From assembly GCF_949628215.1 (NCBI RefSeq), contig NC_134277.1, positions 127,395,463-127,459,462 of the forward strand: a DNA stretch of 64,000 nt, given 5' to 3'. Below, one piece after another: positions 15,194 through 26,100 of this stretch. The notes under the pieces were generated by a model. The model searched no databases. It saw only the letters and a list, made by a program, of their open reading frames with translations, and was not told the origin of the DNA. Within the stretch, counting starts at the first letter, position 1. Every line of letters starts with the position of its first letter. Both the position numbers and the translations under genes were made by a program. The stretch is from Phalacrocorax aristotelis. Its lineage: Eukaryota > Chordata > Aves > Suliformes > Phalacrocoracidae.

Positions 15194-15318
15194 CTCCATG
15201 GGAAAGGCCTTAAAATTAACTGTGTGTTCAGAACCACGCTGGTTTTCTCTCCCCCAGTGGAATCGGACATCATGTAGTTCAAACTCATGTCCTCGAGGTA
15301 ATGGTCCCCCTATTAACA
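15194..15318 (-). CDS. CA8: CA8 exon 3: metal-site region of the carbonic anhydrase-like domain
   Basis: This 125-bp exon encodes the remainder of codon 91 through codon 132. The acceptor is a good pyrimidine tract (cttctttcccag) and the donor is gtaaga. The peptide runs [12 protein letters not shown], then [18 protein letters not shown], then NFKAFPME. In active alpha-carbonic anhydrases the matching region is H-F-H-W-G followed by E-H-T-V, giving three zinc-binding histidines. Here the first is Arg109, while His111 and His122 remain. That substitution is the hallmark of CA8 and explains its lack of catalysis. The exon ends in phase 0. Exon 4 should start with residues resembling LHLIHWN but was not found in the 15.2 kb to the left, so it lies outside the window or escaped visual search. 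Confidence 0.95.
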
Positions 15319-16701
15319 CTGGGAAAGAAGACAAATTGTAAGGAACTTGGCTTTTGAAGCAGACAAGCCACTATATATATTCTCCAAATACAATTGGAAG
15401 ATTCTTGCAAGCTTCTTTATTATCAGCAGTACTAAAGAGGAGAAAACTAAAGTTGGCAGACTTAACATCTTTACTTTTAAAGTACTGTGCAGGAACAGAA
15501 TGAGAATTTAGGCAGTTACGAACAACAGTGAAATTGCTGTCATGCTGCACTCCTTGTTTTATGAGGCAGAACAGCTGGTGATAATGCAAAAAAAAAAAAG
15601 GTACCTTTATCAGTCAGAAGAGTGAATATGTTTATTGCTGTTATCAAGAGAGTAGCTGTGTACTCTAAACAGATGGCAGGGGTTCTGAACTGAACTGGTA
15701 ACTACCTCCAGCTTGTCCAAATGCTTAATCTCCTTCACCTATGTTTGTTACGAGTCACAGAAACTAATAGAAAACTTCTGATTGCCAATATTTTGCTAGG
15801 TAAAGGTGTTAAGTCATACACCACCTGTCAGGCTTCCAAGATACAGAATGCCTCCATATCCAAATATAATCAAACCTACACAAAGGACTAACAACATACC
15901 TCATTTACTTAAAATCAGCTTCTAGGCAGCTTTCTTTTACTTCAGTTTTTTAAACAGCTGGAATTTCTTAAAAGCGTCTGTCCACAATCACAACACATAC
16001 ACAAAAAATGCATATAGTAGCTCAATACTTTCGCATTAATAAGGACTTCCACCACGCGTAGTAAAAGCAAGCAATTGTACCTTGTGAGGCCTAATCTACT
16101 TTGGAATTAATTAATGGAAACATTTTGCCCAGGGATTTCTGAATCTGCTTCAGATCAAATATTACTCCACAAGCTGTACATAAGTTCCCACCAAAATAAT
16201 TGAGTACTAGCGTCTAGGCAGGGCTGGATTTTACTTAGAGGCATTCATAGGCTTCCCCAGAATCCATTAAATTTGAGCTTACATTTCACAGACTTCGAAT
16301 TAATCTTTTAAAGTCTCCAATAATTGATAAGGATTAGTTAATTGTATAACCTACAGCTTTAGGGAATTAGAGTTCCATAATATAAAGTTATTTTGACACA
16401 CAAACTAAAGGGCCTTAGTTTGGAACTCAAGACATAGTATAATACCAAAACATAATTTAACAATTGAATCATATTGCAACTGGACAAGCACAAAAACAAA
16501 AGTTCAGAACTATAAAAAACCTGGAAGAAAACTGATCAGTAATGGTTCTCATAAGCAACCACACTGGAGGAAAACGTAAAATATTCCAATTTTCCTTTAA
16601 TAATTATTCATAACTAATCTAACAACCATTAGATTTTCTAAAATGAAATGTGCTAAATGTAGTCATAGATTCAGAATTGCCTCTTAAACTTTCTTCATCT
16701 G

Positions 16702-16787
16702 TATCTGTCTATACCTATATCCTATAGGGAAAATCTGCTTTATCTGTATTCTGTCTATACCTATAACCAATAGGGAAAATCTGGTGA
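16702..16787. repeat. Imperfect tandem duplication, 46-bp period
   Basis: CTGTCTATACCTATA followed by TAGGGAAAATCTG occurs twice, 46 bp apart, inside CA8 intron 2, with a few differences between the copies. Confidence 0.8.
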
Positions 16788-17012
16788 ACATTGAAGTATT
16801 TAGGGAAATCTGGACAAATAAAAAGAAACATGATACTCAGTTAATGCTATTTCTTAGGAAAATGGAGCATTTTCTACGTTCTAAAATATTGTTCCTCTAG
16901 AAAGTGTGACTAGAACAAATATTCTCTGTATGATGTAGTTCTGGATCTCCAGGAGCTTCAGAGAGTTTACTTCTGAGGCTTCAGTTGTAACGTTGATCCC
17001 ATGATGAAAGTA

Positions 17013-17129
17013 TTTCAATGCATGAAGCATTGAAGCATGTTTATCTTTTGCCTTTCATCAAATCTTGATCCTTGTCAATGCATGAAACAAGTTTAACTTT
17101 GCTTTGCCTTTCAGGAATTTTTGATCCTG
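17013..17129. repeat. Imperfect tandem duplication, about 60-bp period
   Basis: Two units share TCAATGCATGAA near their starts, TTGCCTTTCA in the middle and TTGATCCT at the ends, with diverged bases between. They lie in CA8 intron 2, about 300 bp from the 46-bp duplication. Confidence 0.75.
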
Positions 17130-19246
17130 ATTAAAAAATGTTTCTGAAACCATCACCCACTGTGCAATCCACTTCTGGCTTAAGAGAAGTCTCTCTGTTA
17201 GTAGGAAATCCTCTAAAGCATTTTTCAGTATACAATTCCATTACACAGTTGGTCATGCTTCTTCCACCTAACGCATAACACATGTCCAACTGGAAGCAGC
17301 CTGTGAAAATGTTTGCAATTAAATAATGGGCAGGATTTGGGAATTCCAGATGGACTGCATGTCCTGAATTAAAGGATAAAATCAATCACCAGTAATGACA
17401 AATTGATTTTTAATATGTATCTTAATTAGTTTATTTTTTCCACAAATAAGTTTTTCTTTGACTGTTAACGTTACAGTAGATGAGGATCTCTTGCACATTA
17501 ATTGGACAGAGTTTCAAAAGCATTTAGTGCTCAACAGTTCCCATTAAAATAATCTGGCTAAATGGATTTGTCATCAGAGATCCCCTGTGAGGAAAAGAAG
17601 CTGCAGGAGTTTCTGCAATCCCTGAAAATTGGCCAGAATACTAGGTCAAACACAGCTTATTAACTCTTTTCTCCTCTAGGTAGGGATAACTAACATTGCC
17701 TTCCCCCTCCCAAAAATGGAAAAAATTATGCCCAGTTTAAAAATGGAGAATGGGACATTATGTAACTTTAAATCTAAGGAAAAGCTGAAACTAAAACATG
17801 ATTTCCTAAATCATAATTCCATAACTCAGTCATAAACTTTTATTGTATTTCAGATTTTCTTGTATCTCAAGGCTCATCAGTCTGGCATCACACACCGCAT
17901 TCAAGTTTAAAAAGAAGTCCTTCTTTCTCCTAAGTCTCCAATGGTTTTTGCACCATGCATTTAGGTGTGTTGGTCCCATCTTATTAGTTATTGCTACTGA
18001 GTTACAAACTGCCCTTGGGAAAAGGTAGAGTTGAAGGAGTTGCATTTTGGCATGCAAGAAATGCTGTCATTTCCAGTCACTCTCACTTCCTCCACAGGAG
18101 AATTCAAGAACCATCCTGATCCTGCAGAGGGAACCTTACTCCTTGGGAAAAAAGCTCTGCTTCTGATGAAGGCAGTAAAACTGACTGGAAGTATAAAGTT
18201 TCTGTTCTATTGCAAATCTGCAAAATTCTGTGAAATAAATGTTCTGTGTTGCAATAATACATGGAATTTATCATGGAAAGGAAATTAGAGAGGAAAGCAT
18301 CATTATTAAAATAACAAACCTTTCCTTTCTAAAAAATGTAGTGACTCCCTCACTCTCAGCACAGCTGTAGCTCCCAGGACTACTGAGATCTCAGAAGGAA
18401 ACAAAAGTTGGAATGTCTCATAGTTTGACAATGTTCAGCTGTTTAAATGCCCCCAAAAGGGTGTGTTACTAGCTAAGATTGGTTAGAGTAACTTGGATGC
18501 TTTTCCAAACACAGGGTAGGAAGTACCACAGTGCTGGGAAGCACAACGGACTTTTCTTCTCCCTTTCTTGACAGTTGTCTCCTTCACACAGAACAGTTTA
18601 CTCAGGTGAAAAGTCTGAATAAGATACTGATATTTCACTTAAGTTAGAATTGTTTCTTTTATTATTTGCTTCTAATTCTTATTTGGTGAATGACATCAAA
18701 AAACCCTTTAAGAAATGAGGACTGCTTTGCTACCTGCTCTTCATCAATTATTTTAAGTATGTGTAACTGGAGTATCTACTTTAAGCTGCCCAATTCTGTA
18801 GTTAGTCTTCAGAACCCACTCAAACGGAAAAAGCTCTTTTAACTTACATGGTCTTCAGACCAAGGACAAATTTTGCCAGCTGCGCAAAATAGTTTGGCAT
18901 CACACAGTCTTAGCGATAGTCTGGACTGCTTCTGAATGCAGCCAGCTGCTAATGGCAGTGACTTAGATGACCCCACCAACGCAAGAAGAAATTCTGATCA
19001 TGCTCTGAAGCAACCTGACTGACCATCCAGTTTGCCGTTTAAACCTGCAGCTCCCGTGGCAAAGCTTGCTCCTGTTCCTACTGAAGTCAACAGCAACACT
19101 CTGAGCGGCCGCCGTCGGTGCCGACGGAGCACAACCGGCCGCTGCTGGGAGCGGCTGCTGCTCCCGTCCTCCAGGAGACGCGAACAGCGAGCCTTAAGGC
19201 AACACCAGCTTTAGCGGGGATAGCAAAGGCCCGTGTTTCAGCATAC

Positions 19247-19438
19247 CTGATTTTGACTTCAGGGCGATCTGAATCGAATGCCCGTCGTTGATCACTTCAC
19301 AGTCACGACACACTACGTAGTTGGGCGACAAACGCACTTCCAGGAGCGAGGGGTCGTATTTGGCTTCTCTCGAGTTCAAGTTAATAGGCGACTGGTACTC
19401 CCCGTTAGCATCGGGAAAAATCAGCCCCCACTCCACTC
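19247..19438 (-). CDS. CA8: CA8 exon 2: N-terminal part of the carbonic anhydrase-like domain
   Basis: This 192-bp exon encodes residues 27-90 and the first base of codon 91. The acceptor (ttgtgtctcag) and donor (TCAG followed by gtatgc) are canonical, and the frame joins exon 1 without a break. The translation contains the alpha-carbonic anhydrase signature GEYQSPINL (about residues 39-47), then [14 protein letters not shown] and a [14 protein letters not shown] segment (about 70-83). All of these are very close to known vertebrate CA8. Only 358 bp separate it from exon 1, so exon 2 lies at the gene-body edge of the CpG island. No stop or frameshift is present, so this looks like a functional exon under purifying constraint. 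Confidence 0.95.
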
Positions 19439-19797
19439 CTGAGACACAAGGGAACGCCGTTACGGGGGGTCCCGGCACCCCGCGCTGCACGACGGCTTCC
19501 CGGGCCAGCCAGACCATCCCTTCCCGCCCTCACCGACCCCCTCAGCGGCGCGGGAGCGGGGCCGGGGCTGCCCCGCGGCACCTCGGCCCGCCGGACCCGG
19601 CCACCGCCGCCGGGGGGCACCGCGCTGTTCCCCCCGGCCGCCCCGGGCGACCGACCCGCCGCACGCTGCGAGCCGTCGCTGCCCGGGGCTCGGGGCGGCC
19701 GATTGTCCCTCCGCTCCGACACTGATATACTCCCACCTCCTCCTCACCCGGCCGCGGGGAAAGTTTCTCCCCGCCGCAGCCGCTGCCCGCTCCTCAC
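19439..19797 (-). other. CA8: CA8 intron 1
   Basis: This is a short, very GC-rich 359-bp intron, bounded by gtgagg and tctcag, that lies wholly inside the CpG island. It is open in several frames on both strands because stop codons are rare in such GC-rich sequence. Those frames have no recognisable product. The intron is phase 1. Confidence 0.9.
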
Positions 19798-19876
19798 CTT
19801 CCTCGTAGCCCCACTCCGGAGCCTCCTCCCGGCGCGGGAAGGGCTCGGCGCCCTCGTTCGGGCTCCCGTCAGCCAT
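19798..19876 (-). CDS. CA8: CA8 exon 1 (coding part): carbonic anhydrase-related protein VIII N-terminus
   Basis: This exon encodes residues 1-26 plus the first base of codon 27. The start is the ATG at 19876, chosen because the protein begins MADGSPNEG and runs into EWGYEE followed by GVEWG after splicing, which is the CA8 N-terminal pattern. It ends at a canonical donor (GAAG followed by gtgagg). The N-terminus is rich in Glu and Pro and appears shorter than the long acidic run I recall in mammalian CA8. CA8 is a cytosolic member of the alpha-carbonic anhydrase family that lacks CO2 hydratase activity. It is known from mammals to bind the IP3 receptor ITPR1 and to be abundant in cerebellar Purkinje cells. 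The exon sits inside a CpG island. The 5' UTR and transcription start cannot be placed from sequence alone. Confidence 0.93.
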
Positions 19877-19918
19877 GGGCGGGCGCCCTGCGAGCGGCCC
19901 CGGCTCCCGCCGGCCGGG

Positions 19919-19978
19919 CGGTGTGTGTGTGTGAGGGTGAGTGTGAGTGTGAGGGAGCGTGCGGCGTGTGTGAGGGGG
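19919..19978. repeat. GT/GTGA-rich simple repeat in the CA8 5' UTR or proximal promoter
   Basis: A run of GT dinucleotides passes into GAGTGT/GTGAG-type units directly upstream of the CA8 start codon (roughly 45-100 bp away). On the CA8 strand it reads as CA/CTCACA repeats. It may lie within the 5' UTR. Length polymorphism is likely for such a tract. Confidence 0.8.
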
Positions 19979-20289
19979 CGAGGCGGGCTGCCGCCGCGCC
20001 GCGCCCCGGCCCTCCCTCCGCCCGCCCGCCCCCGGCGGCGGCTGTCGCCGTGTGACGGGGCAGGGGCGGGGGGCGCGCCGCCGGGGGGAAGGTGGCGGAG
20101 CGGGCAGAGGGGACCGGGCGGCCGCGGGAGCTTCCCTCGGCTCCCTGCGTCCTCCTCGCCTTCCCCTGCAGGCTGCTCCCTTCGCCTGCCTGCCTGCGTG
20201 GGTGGGTGGGTGTCCCCGCAGCTCCCGCGGCCCCGCGAGCTGGGCACAAGCGGTCTGTGCGCCTCGGGACGCCCGGGGAGAGCAGCTTC

Positions 20290-21052
20290 AGCAAGGGGAA
20301 GGACAAATCTCTGCCCCTGGGGAGGAACAACCCAGGCAGTGGTACAGGCCAGGCGCCAGCGGGCTGTAACGCAGCTTGGCAGAAAAGGACCTGTGGGTGG
20401 TGGTGGGCACCAGGTTGGGCATGAGCCAGCAATGTGCCCTTGCCGCAAAGAAGGTGAATGATACCTTGGGCTGCATTAGGCAAAGCAACGACAGCAGGTG
20501 GAGGGAGGTTATCCTGCCACCCTACTCAGTACTGGTGAGGCCGCACCTAGGGTGCTGGGTCCAGGTCTGGGCTCCCCAGTACAAGAAATACATGGGCGTA
20601 CTGGAGAGACTCCAGCGAAGGGTCACAAAGATGATTAAGGGGCTGGAGCATATCTCTCCTATGAGGAAAGGCTGAGAGAGCTGGGACTGTTCAGCCTGGA
20701 GAAAAGCAGGCTCAGGGGAATCTCATCGATGTGTGGAAATACCTGAAGGGAAGAAGCAAGGAGGGCAGAGTCAGACTCTTTTCAGTGGTGCCCAGTGACA
20801 GGACCAGAGGCAATGGCCACACACTGAAACATGAGAGGTTCCCTCTGAACATCAGGAAACACTTTTTATTGTAATAGTGACCAAGCCCTGGCACAGGTTT
20901 ACCAGGGAGGTCGTAGAGTCTTCATCCCTGGAAAAAGTCATCTGAACACGGCCCTGGGGAACTTGCTCTGGGTGGCCCTGCTTGAGCAGGGGATTTGGTC
21001 AAGGTCATCTCCAGAAGTCCCTTCCAATCTCAGCCATTGTGTGATTTTGTGG
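20290..21052 (+). mobile_element. CR1 LINE fragment, 3' part, abutting the CA8 CpG island
   Basis: The fragment begins near a CCTGGGGAGGAACAACCC motif that encodes the CR1 HLGRNNP segment. It continues through the region encoding SQQCALAAKK, then VRPHLGCWVQVWAPQYKK and RLQRRVTKMIKGLEH, which is the CR1 ORF2 C-terminal region. It ends in the CR1 3' UTR just after CCCTTCCAATCTCAGCCATTG, with a degraded TGTGATTTTGTGG tail. It is 5'-truncated by more than 3 kb and broken by frameshifts and stops, so it is inert. Its 5' boundary falls inside the CA8 CpG island, about 415 bp upstream of the CA8 start codon and in the opposite orientation. Confidence 0.9.
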
Positions 21053-23106
21053 TTCCTCCTCACCCCACAGCACTGTGCCCCTCCTATGGAGGGATGGAGG
21101 CCCTCAGTGAGGATAAGGGAGCCACTGAACAAGCAAGGGAGCCCAGCTCTCTGCCTTCTCTTCTGAAGGAGGGTTGAGGCCTCCATAGTCTTTACAGTGA
21201 CCCCTTCACTTAGGCCACATCCAGGAGTGTGGCCTCAACAACTCCTGCAGAATATACAGGATGTGGGGTTTGAGGAAAGTCTCTCCCCAAAACAAGCATG
21301 CCTCAATTCAAGGATATGAAAGGACCTATAGAATGCTCATTCTGTCAGGGGGGGAAAGGACAGAAGGGGCCTCTGTAATAGAGATCTCCCCTAGGCAGTG
21401 GCCCAAACACTTGCATCAGTGACAGCAAGAGGACTGGGAACCCAGCGCTGACAGACCGCAATCCCTGGCAGCAACCAGGAAAGGTAACAGAGGCAGTCAA
21501 ACAGAGTTGCTAAAATGGCAAGTGGAAGTGCCCTTTGCTCACCATACCTGGCCATTTAAAGACAGTGACCAGAACTCGCTGCATTCTGGTATCCCAAGAG
21601 GATAACATCCTGATCCTGTGCTGTTGATCCACAAGGTTTGATCTAGGTGTGGACCTCATTGTGCTTCAGTGTTCCCCAACTCAGCGGTAGTACCTGTGAT
21701 TCCTGTGCAGGGCTAACATGGGAGCAGAAATAATCATCATTGTGAAAGTGAGATGGAAGGAGGAGGACTGAGCTGGAACTTCATTAATGAAACAAGAGCT
21801 GTGTGCAAGGTGAAAAGAATATAGGACAAGAGAAGTAGAATGTACTGGATTGGGGATTTTTTCAAGACCAGAACAAAAACACAAGTTTCCTTCTGCAGGA
21901 TCATTAGTTACTATCTTCACTATTGATGGTTGAAAGGAATATATACTACCCAAACAAACTACAACTGTGGTGCAGCTTATTGAGGCAAAAAAGCACATAG
22001 ATGTTTTTCCTCATATAGTGAGCACCTGGCATCAGTACAAACAGAAAACTTGGATTTTTTTAACATGAATTTTTGTCACATGACATATCATGTTGTATAT
22101 GCATACCCAACTCCCATACCAAACTGGCTTTATTGGTTGTTAAGTTCCATCCCTTAATAACTTCTTTAACACACCCTAGTTTTTTGTATTGATGTCAGCG
22201 CCTTTGAATCACTGCTCAGCGACATGGCGAAAAAACAAACACTCCCCTAAACCATCACTGATTCTGGTCAATCTGACTGGAATTTCATTTTCCTGTTCAA
22301 ACAGAGTCTCAGATTTTGAAAAAAACAGTCCTAGGAGGCTGGGTTCATTCCCTTGCTCTCTGAAGCACAGTACTTCATTCATGCCCTCTTTTAAGTCCTT
22401 TCCTGCAGTAGCTTGCCTGTGGGACGTCTGTTCTAGAATTCCACACTTATGAGGGGCAACATTATCAGACCTGCGAGTTCCTGTTTTGCAATAAATACTT
22501 TTCATGGCTTTCCATAGTTTTCATGGCTTCCATTCATAACTGAACTTAAGAACTACTTATATTTGTTGCCCTTCCTTTTAACCTTTCTGTTCTTTCCATA
22601 TCTCTCTGCAAAATTGGGCCCATCAGGTAAAACCTTACTGAATAGTTAGCATTTCTTTATTGCCATATGTCTGCTGAGCTGATTTCTGTGTGAATATCCT
22701 ATTTCTTCCATAGTATCTGTCAGACAGAGCATGATCTAATCAGCAGATTAGATTCCACTGAAGATTCCTACAACTTCTTTAATGGTGAAGTGTGTAAGTA
22801 GCAAAGGAGTTCAAGGGTATGCCTCCACAATGAAATGGAGTACAGGACAGCAAATGCGATATCGACCTGACCAATCTCTGCAGAGACGAACTCATTCATT
22901 TATGGACTCAGCTTCAAGTAAAAGGATTGAGACAATCAGATTGAGATAGTGGCATGATCTAAGCCTTGTTCAAGATGAGTGGGATTTGGTGTCCTTTAAT
23001 GATGTGGGCACTCTTGAAATTGTTGTGCCCTGTCAGTCCTTTCTTGTTCCTATGTATATTATACTGACAGTGTCCTATGCACTGCCCTTTGCCACATACT
23101 GATCTA

Positions 23107-23143
23107 CTATGATATCTAGAAAATATCTATGATATCTAGAAAA
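23107..23143. repeat. Tandem duplication, 20-bp period
   Basis: CTATGATATCTAGAAAA occurs twice, 20 bp apart. Confidence 0.85.
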
Positions 23144-26100
23144 ACTCACTGTTGTAGTGTTATGCTATCTGATACGGTTGTCCCAAGGCCTCCTCTTCCA
23201 CTATACAGTTCTTTCCTCTCTAATTAAGTGTGGTCTTTGTCTGGATCCCATGGTACATGCCAGCCATCTGTGTTCCATCTCTCTTTTAAACTGATCTTAT
23301 ATCAATCTTCAGAAACTTTATTATTACTAGGAATCTAAAGGTTTAAGTTTGTGTAGAAACTCCCAATAGTTGACTTTACTATGAGATGTTAAATATATAA
23401 CTATAATACACATAAATACACTCTTTATGCTGTAAAAATGCACTGCTTGTAGCATTTGCTACATTGGCTCAGCATACTGAAAAATCTGTAGGGAGGCATA
23501 GTTATGGCCTAAAACTAGTATCGAATTAATGGGCAAAAAGTAGAAGCCCAGCCAACGTGACCTTCGTAAGTGACACAGCACCTCTTCAGCAGGAGCAGGG
23601 CACCCCTCTCCTGAATCCCGGTTCAGCCTTTGATTCTGTGGAACATGCTGACTTCTTGTTTAACTGGCATTAATGATGACACCCTTTGATGATACCATGA
23701 AAAAAAAGCTCAGACACAGATGCAGAGCTTAACAGCTCCTCTTTGAACTCAGAGGACAGTAGTTCAGAAGCATCAGAGTCTCTGACATTCCCTTTGTCAA
23801 ATGAGAAACAGCATTTTGAAATGTTTGGTGTAATACTTAATCCTGGTGAGATTGCAGACAACTGTTCTTGTATTTCCTGTATCTAGATATACTTATAACT
23901 ATGTTATACAGTTACTGATTTTTTTTCAAAAGACAATATACCTTCCCTAAACACCCTAAAATATACTGAGAAACCAGGCCTGAACCAAAATCCTGCATCC
24001 AAACACTGTGAAATTTGTATGTGTAAATTGTCATTAATGACTAGCAACATTTTTTTAAGAGGTTACATTTCAACAACTGTAATTGCTTTCACCACTCCAA
24101 AAGGGGGGAATCCAATGCAGAGAACTGTATAGGTTACTGAGAAATCTGCAGGAAAAAGAAAAGCAGAATTACATACAAGTTATTTTAAACTATACATTCC
24201 TATCTGCAGGATTCTTTGCAGGCCACAGAACTGGCAGGTATTTTTCTGATTTGAGGGGTGACAAATTCAGACTGTGAGATGATATTTCCTTTATTATTCT
24301 CTTTTTTCTTTATTACCTTGCTGCCAGCATAGAGTAGTTGAGGACATGCAGGACTTAATATTATGACAAGGACAGAAATGTTTTGGGGGATATTAAAGTA
24401 TTCCATTTGGGGCAATTTAGTCCATTTATGCCTCTCTAAGCCAGATCTCAGTTCTTTCCAAGGAGTCCTGAAATAAAAGGCACTGTCCATACAGCAACAT
24501 AGGCATCTGAAGGGATCAGGAGCATCTAGCTTTTTCCTGTGTTGGACTGAGGTTGGCCAGCAATCATCTCTTGTGGTCTTGTTTCTATCTTTACTTCTTG
24601 CCAGGTTACTCTCTCAAGTTAAGTTTGATTCTTTTCCAAATTTAGAAGTATAAGCAGAAAGTTTCTGCATTTGACCATTAAAGCACAAGCTTATATATAA
24701 CAAAATTGAAAATCTCTCTGCACATTTTAAAAGGAATTAGTTCATTACAAGGAATAATATTCCAGTATTCCTGGAATTATGTTATTTGCCTATCATTTTT
24801 TACTGCAGCTGAAGTAATGTGTTACAAAAAGGAAAAGGATTGTCGAGCAGTATAAATAGTCCAAGATGAAAAGGTAGAGAGAGACTATTTTCAATTAAGG
24901 GACCATTTATAGCAAAGAGAAACCATTTACAGTGAAAGACTCCATTTGCAAGTCAGGTTTACATTGGCAAATGCTGTCCTGCAAACATTGCAAAATATGT
25001 TAGCTGGATCCCAATTTCCCCTTGCATCCACACCAAAGGGTGGTTTCAGTGGCCTTGCATGTTTTATGGTCTGTAAGTGTAAATTTGTACTTCTTGGCTT
25101 TGTCAACTAATAGCGTAGCGGGCTGGTCCTGAGCATACTTCACACATTTCACTTTACAATATACTTGGTTTTTGGGGGAATTAAAAGATCAACACATCGA
25201 TCTTAAAGTGCATACACAAGTTCTTCTACCGTACAGGTGTATAACTCTTACAAGCGAAACTGCATCTGCAAAAGTGTACAAGAGATGAAGGGAAAAAGGG
25301 AACAGGCAAATATTTCTAAACGACTGGGCATAGCTGGCATGTATTCTCCCAGTGTTCAAATGTGTAAAACAGGACTATTTTGGCTGCCCATGAGAATTCA
25401 CACGTACTGCTAGAGGACACTGAAACTACAACAGGATAGTTTTAAGTTCTTTAAAGAAAACCCAAGGAATAGGAAGCCATTTCTAAGCACTAAAAATACC
25501 ACAGTCAAAAAGGAAGTGAAGAAATAATAAAAAATACAGTGTAATTAAGGGCACACTAAGAAAATAAGAGAATTATCTGTTGTAGTCTCCTGGAGATTTT
25601 CTTTTCCCTAACAGGGACTAGCCCTGGAAAAAAAAACTGTAAAGATTTATTAAAAAAAGGGGCAAAGACAAATCAGGAATTGCTGATGTAGTAAAATAAG
25701 TACAAAAGAAAAGTGAAATCCTGCAGACAATAGAAGAGTAGAAGGGAAGTGAGATTTTTTTCCCCCTAGTAGGCTAAAGGGAAATGGGAGATAAAGGATG
25801 AAATAGGATGTCTCTGAAATACAGAATGCAAGTGATAATCAAGGGCCCTGACATGGCAAAACTCCTATGTAAATAGTTCTTTATTTCTTTAGGAAGGAAG
25901 CAGAACTAAAGATACACCCAGGCCCAAATTCAAGGAAGAAGATGGGAAGCTCAGAGGAAAAATCTGCAATAAGGAGATGATAAATGTTTATTTACCTAAC
26001 TGTAATAGTTTCAGGTCTTTAACGTTAGATGAGATTCCTGAAGGATTATGAGTTTCATCTAATACCTATTGAAATGAAGTGGCTTTTTGTCAGTAGAACT

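Larger units (their letters stand above)
15319..19246 (-). other. CA8: CA8 intron 2
   Basis: This 3.9-kb intron is bounded by gtatgc and tttcccag. It is AT-rich single-copy-looking sequence with no CR1 or LTR that I can recognise. It contains two local tandem duplications near 16.70-16.79 kb and 17.01-17.13 kb, annotated separately. The part closest to exon 2 (about 19.10-19.25 kb) is already CpG-rich and belongs to the promoter island. Confidence 0.9.
19100..20320. promoter_or_regulatory. CA8: CpG island promoter of CA8
   Basis: Composition changes sharply here from AT-rich flanks to G+C-rich sequence dense in CpG, with GGGCGG/CCGCCC-type GC boxes (for example around 20060-20075). The island covers CA8 exons 1 and 2 and about 440 bp upstream of the start codon. 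No convincing TATA box is seen, so a dispersed CpG-type start is expected. The distal edge ends abruptly where a CR1 fragment begins near 20.29-20.32 kb. Long open frames on both strands here are composition artefacts. Confidence 0.85.

Noticed and set aside
17131-17385. Carbonic-anhydrase-like words (SFNSGHAVHLEF) in CA8 intron 2, minus strand, after an acceptor-like TTTAATTCAG, as a possible alternative CA8 exon
   Set aside because: The resemblance to the NGH segment of carbonic anhydrases does not continue: no GGPL, HFHWG or SEHTV follows, the supposed acceptor falls inside the matching words, and the real exons 2 and 3 already splice in frame.
19703-20461. Plus-strand 252-codon frame, and minus-strand frames of 234 and 204 codons, in the CpG island
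   Set aside because: They are low-complexity Arg/Pro/Gly/Ala translations caused by GC-rich sequence with few stops. They overlap CA8 exon 1, and some run into a CR1.
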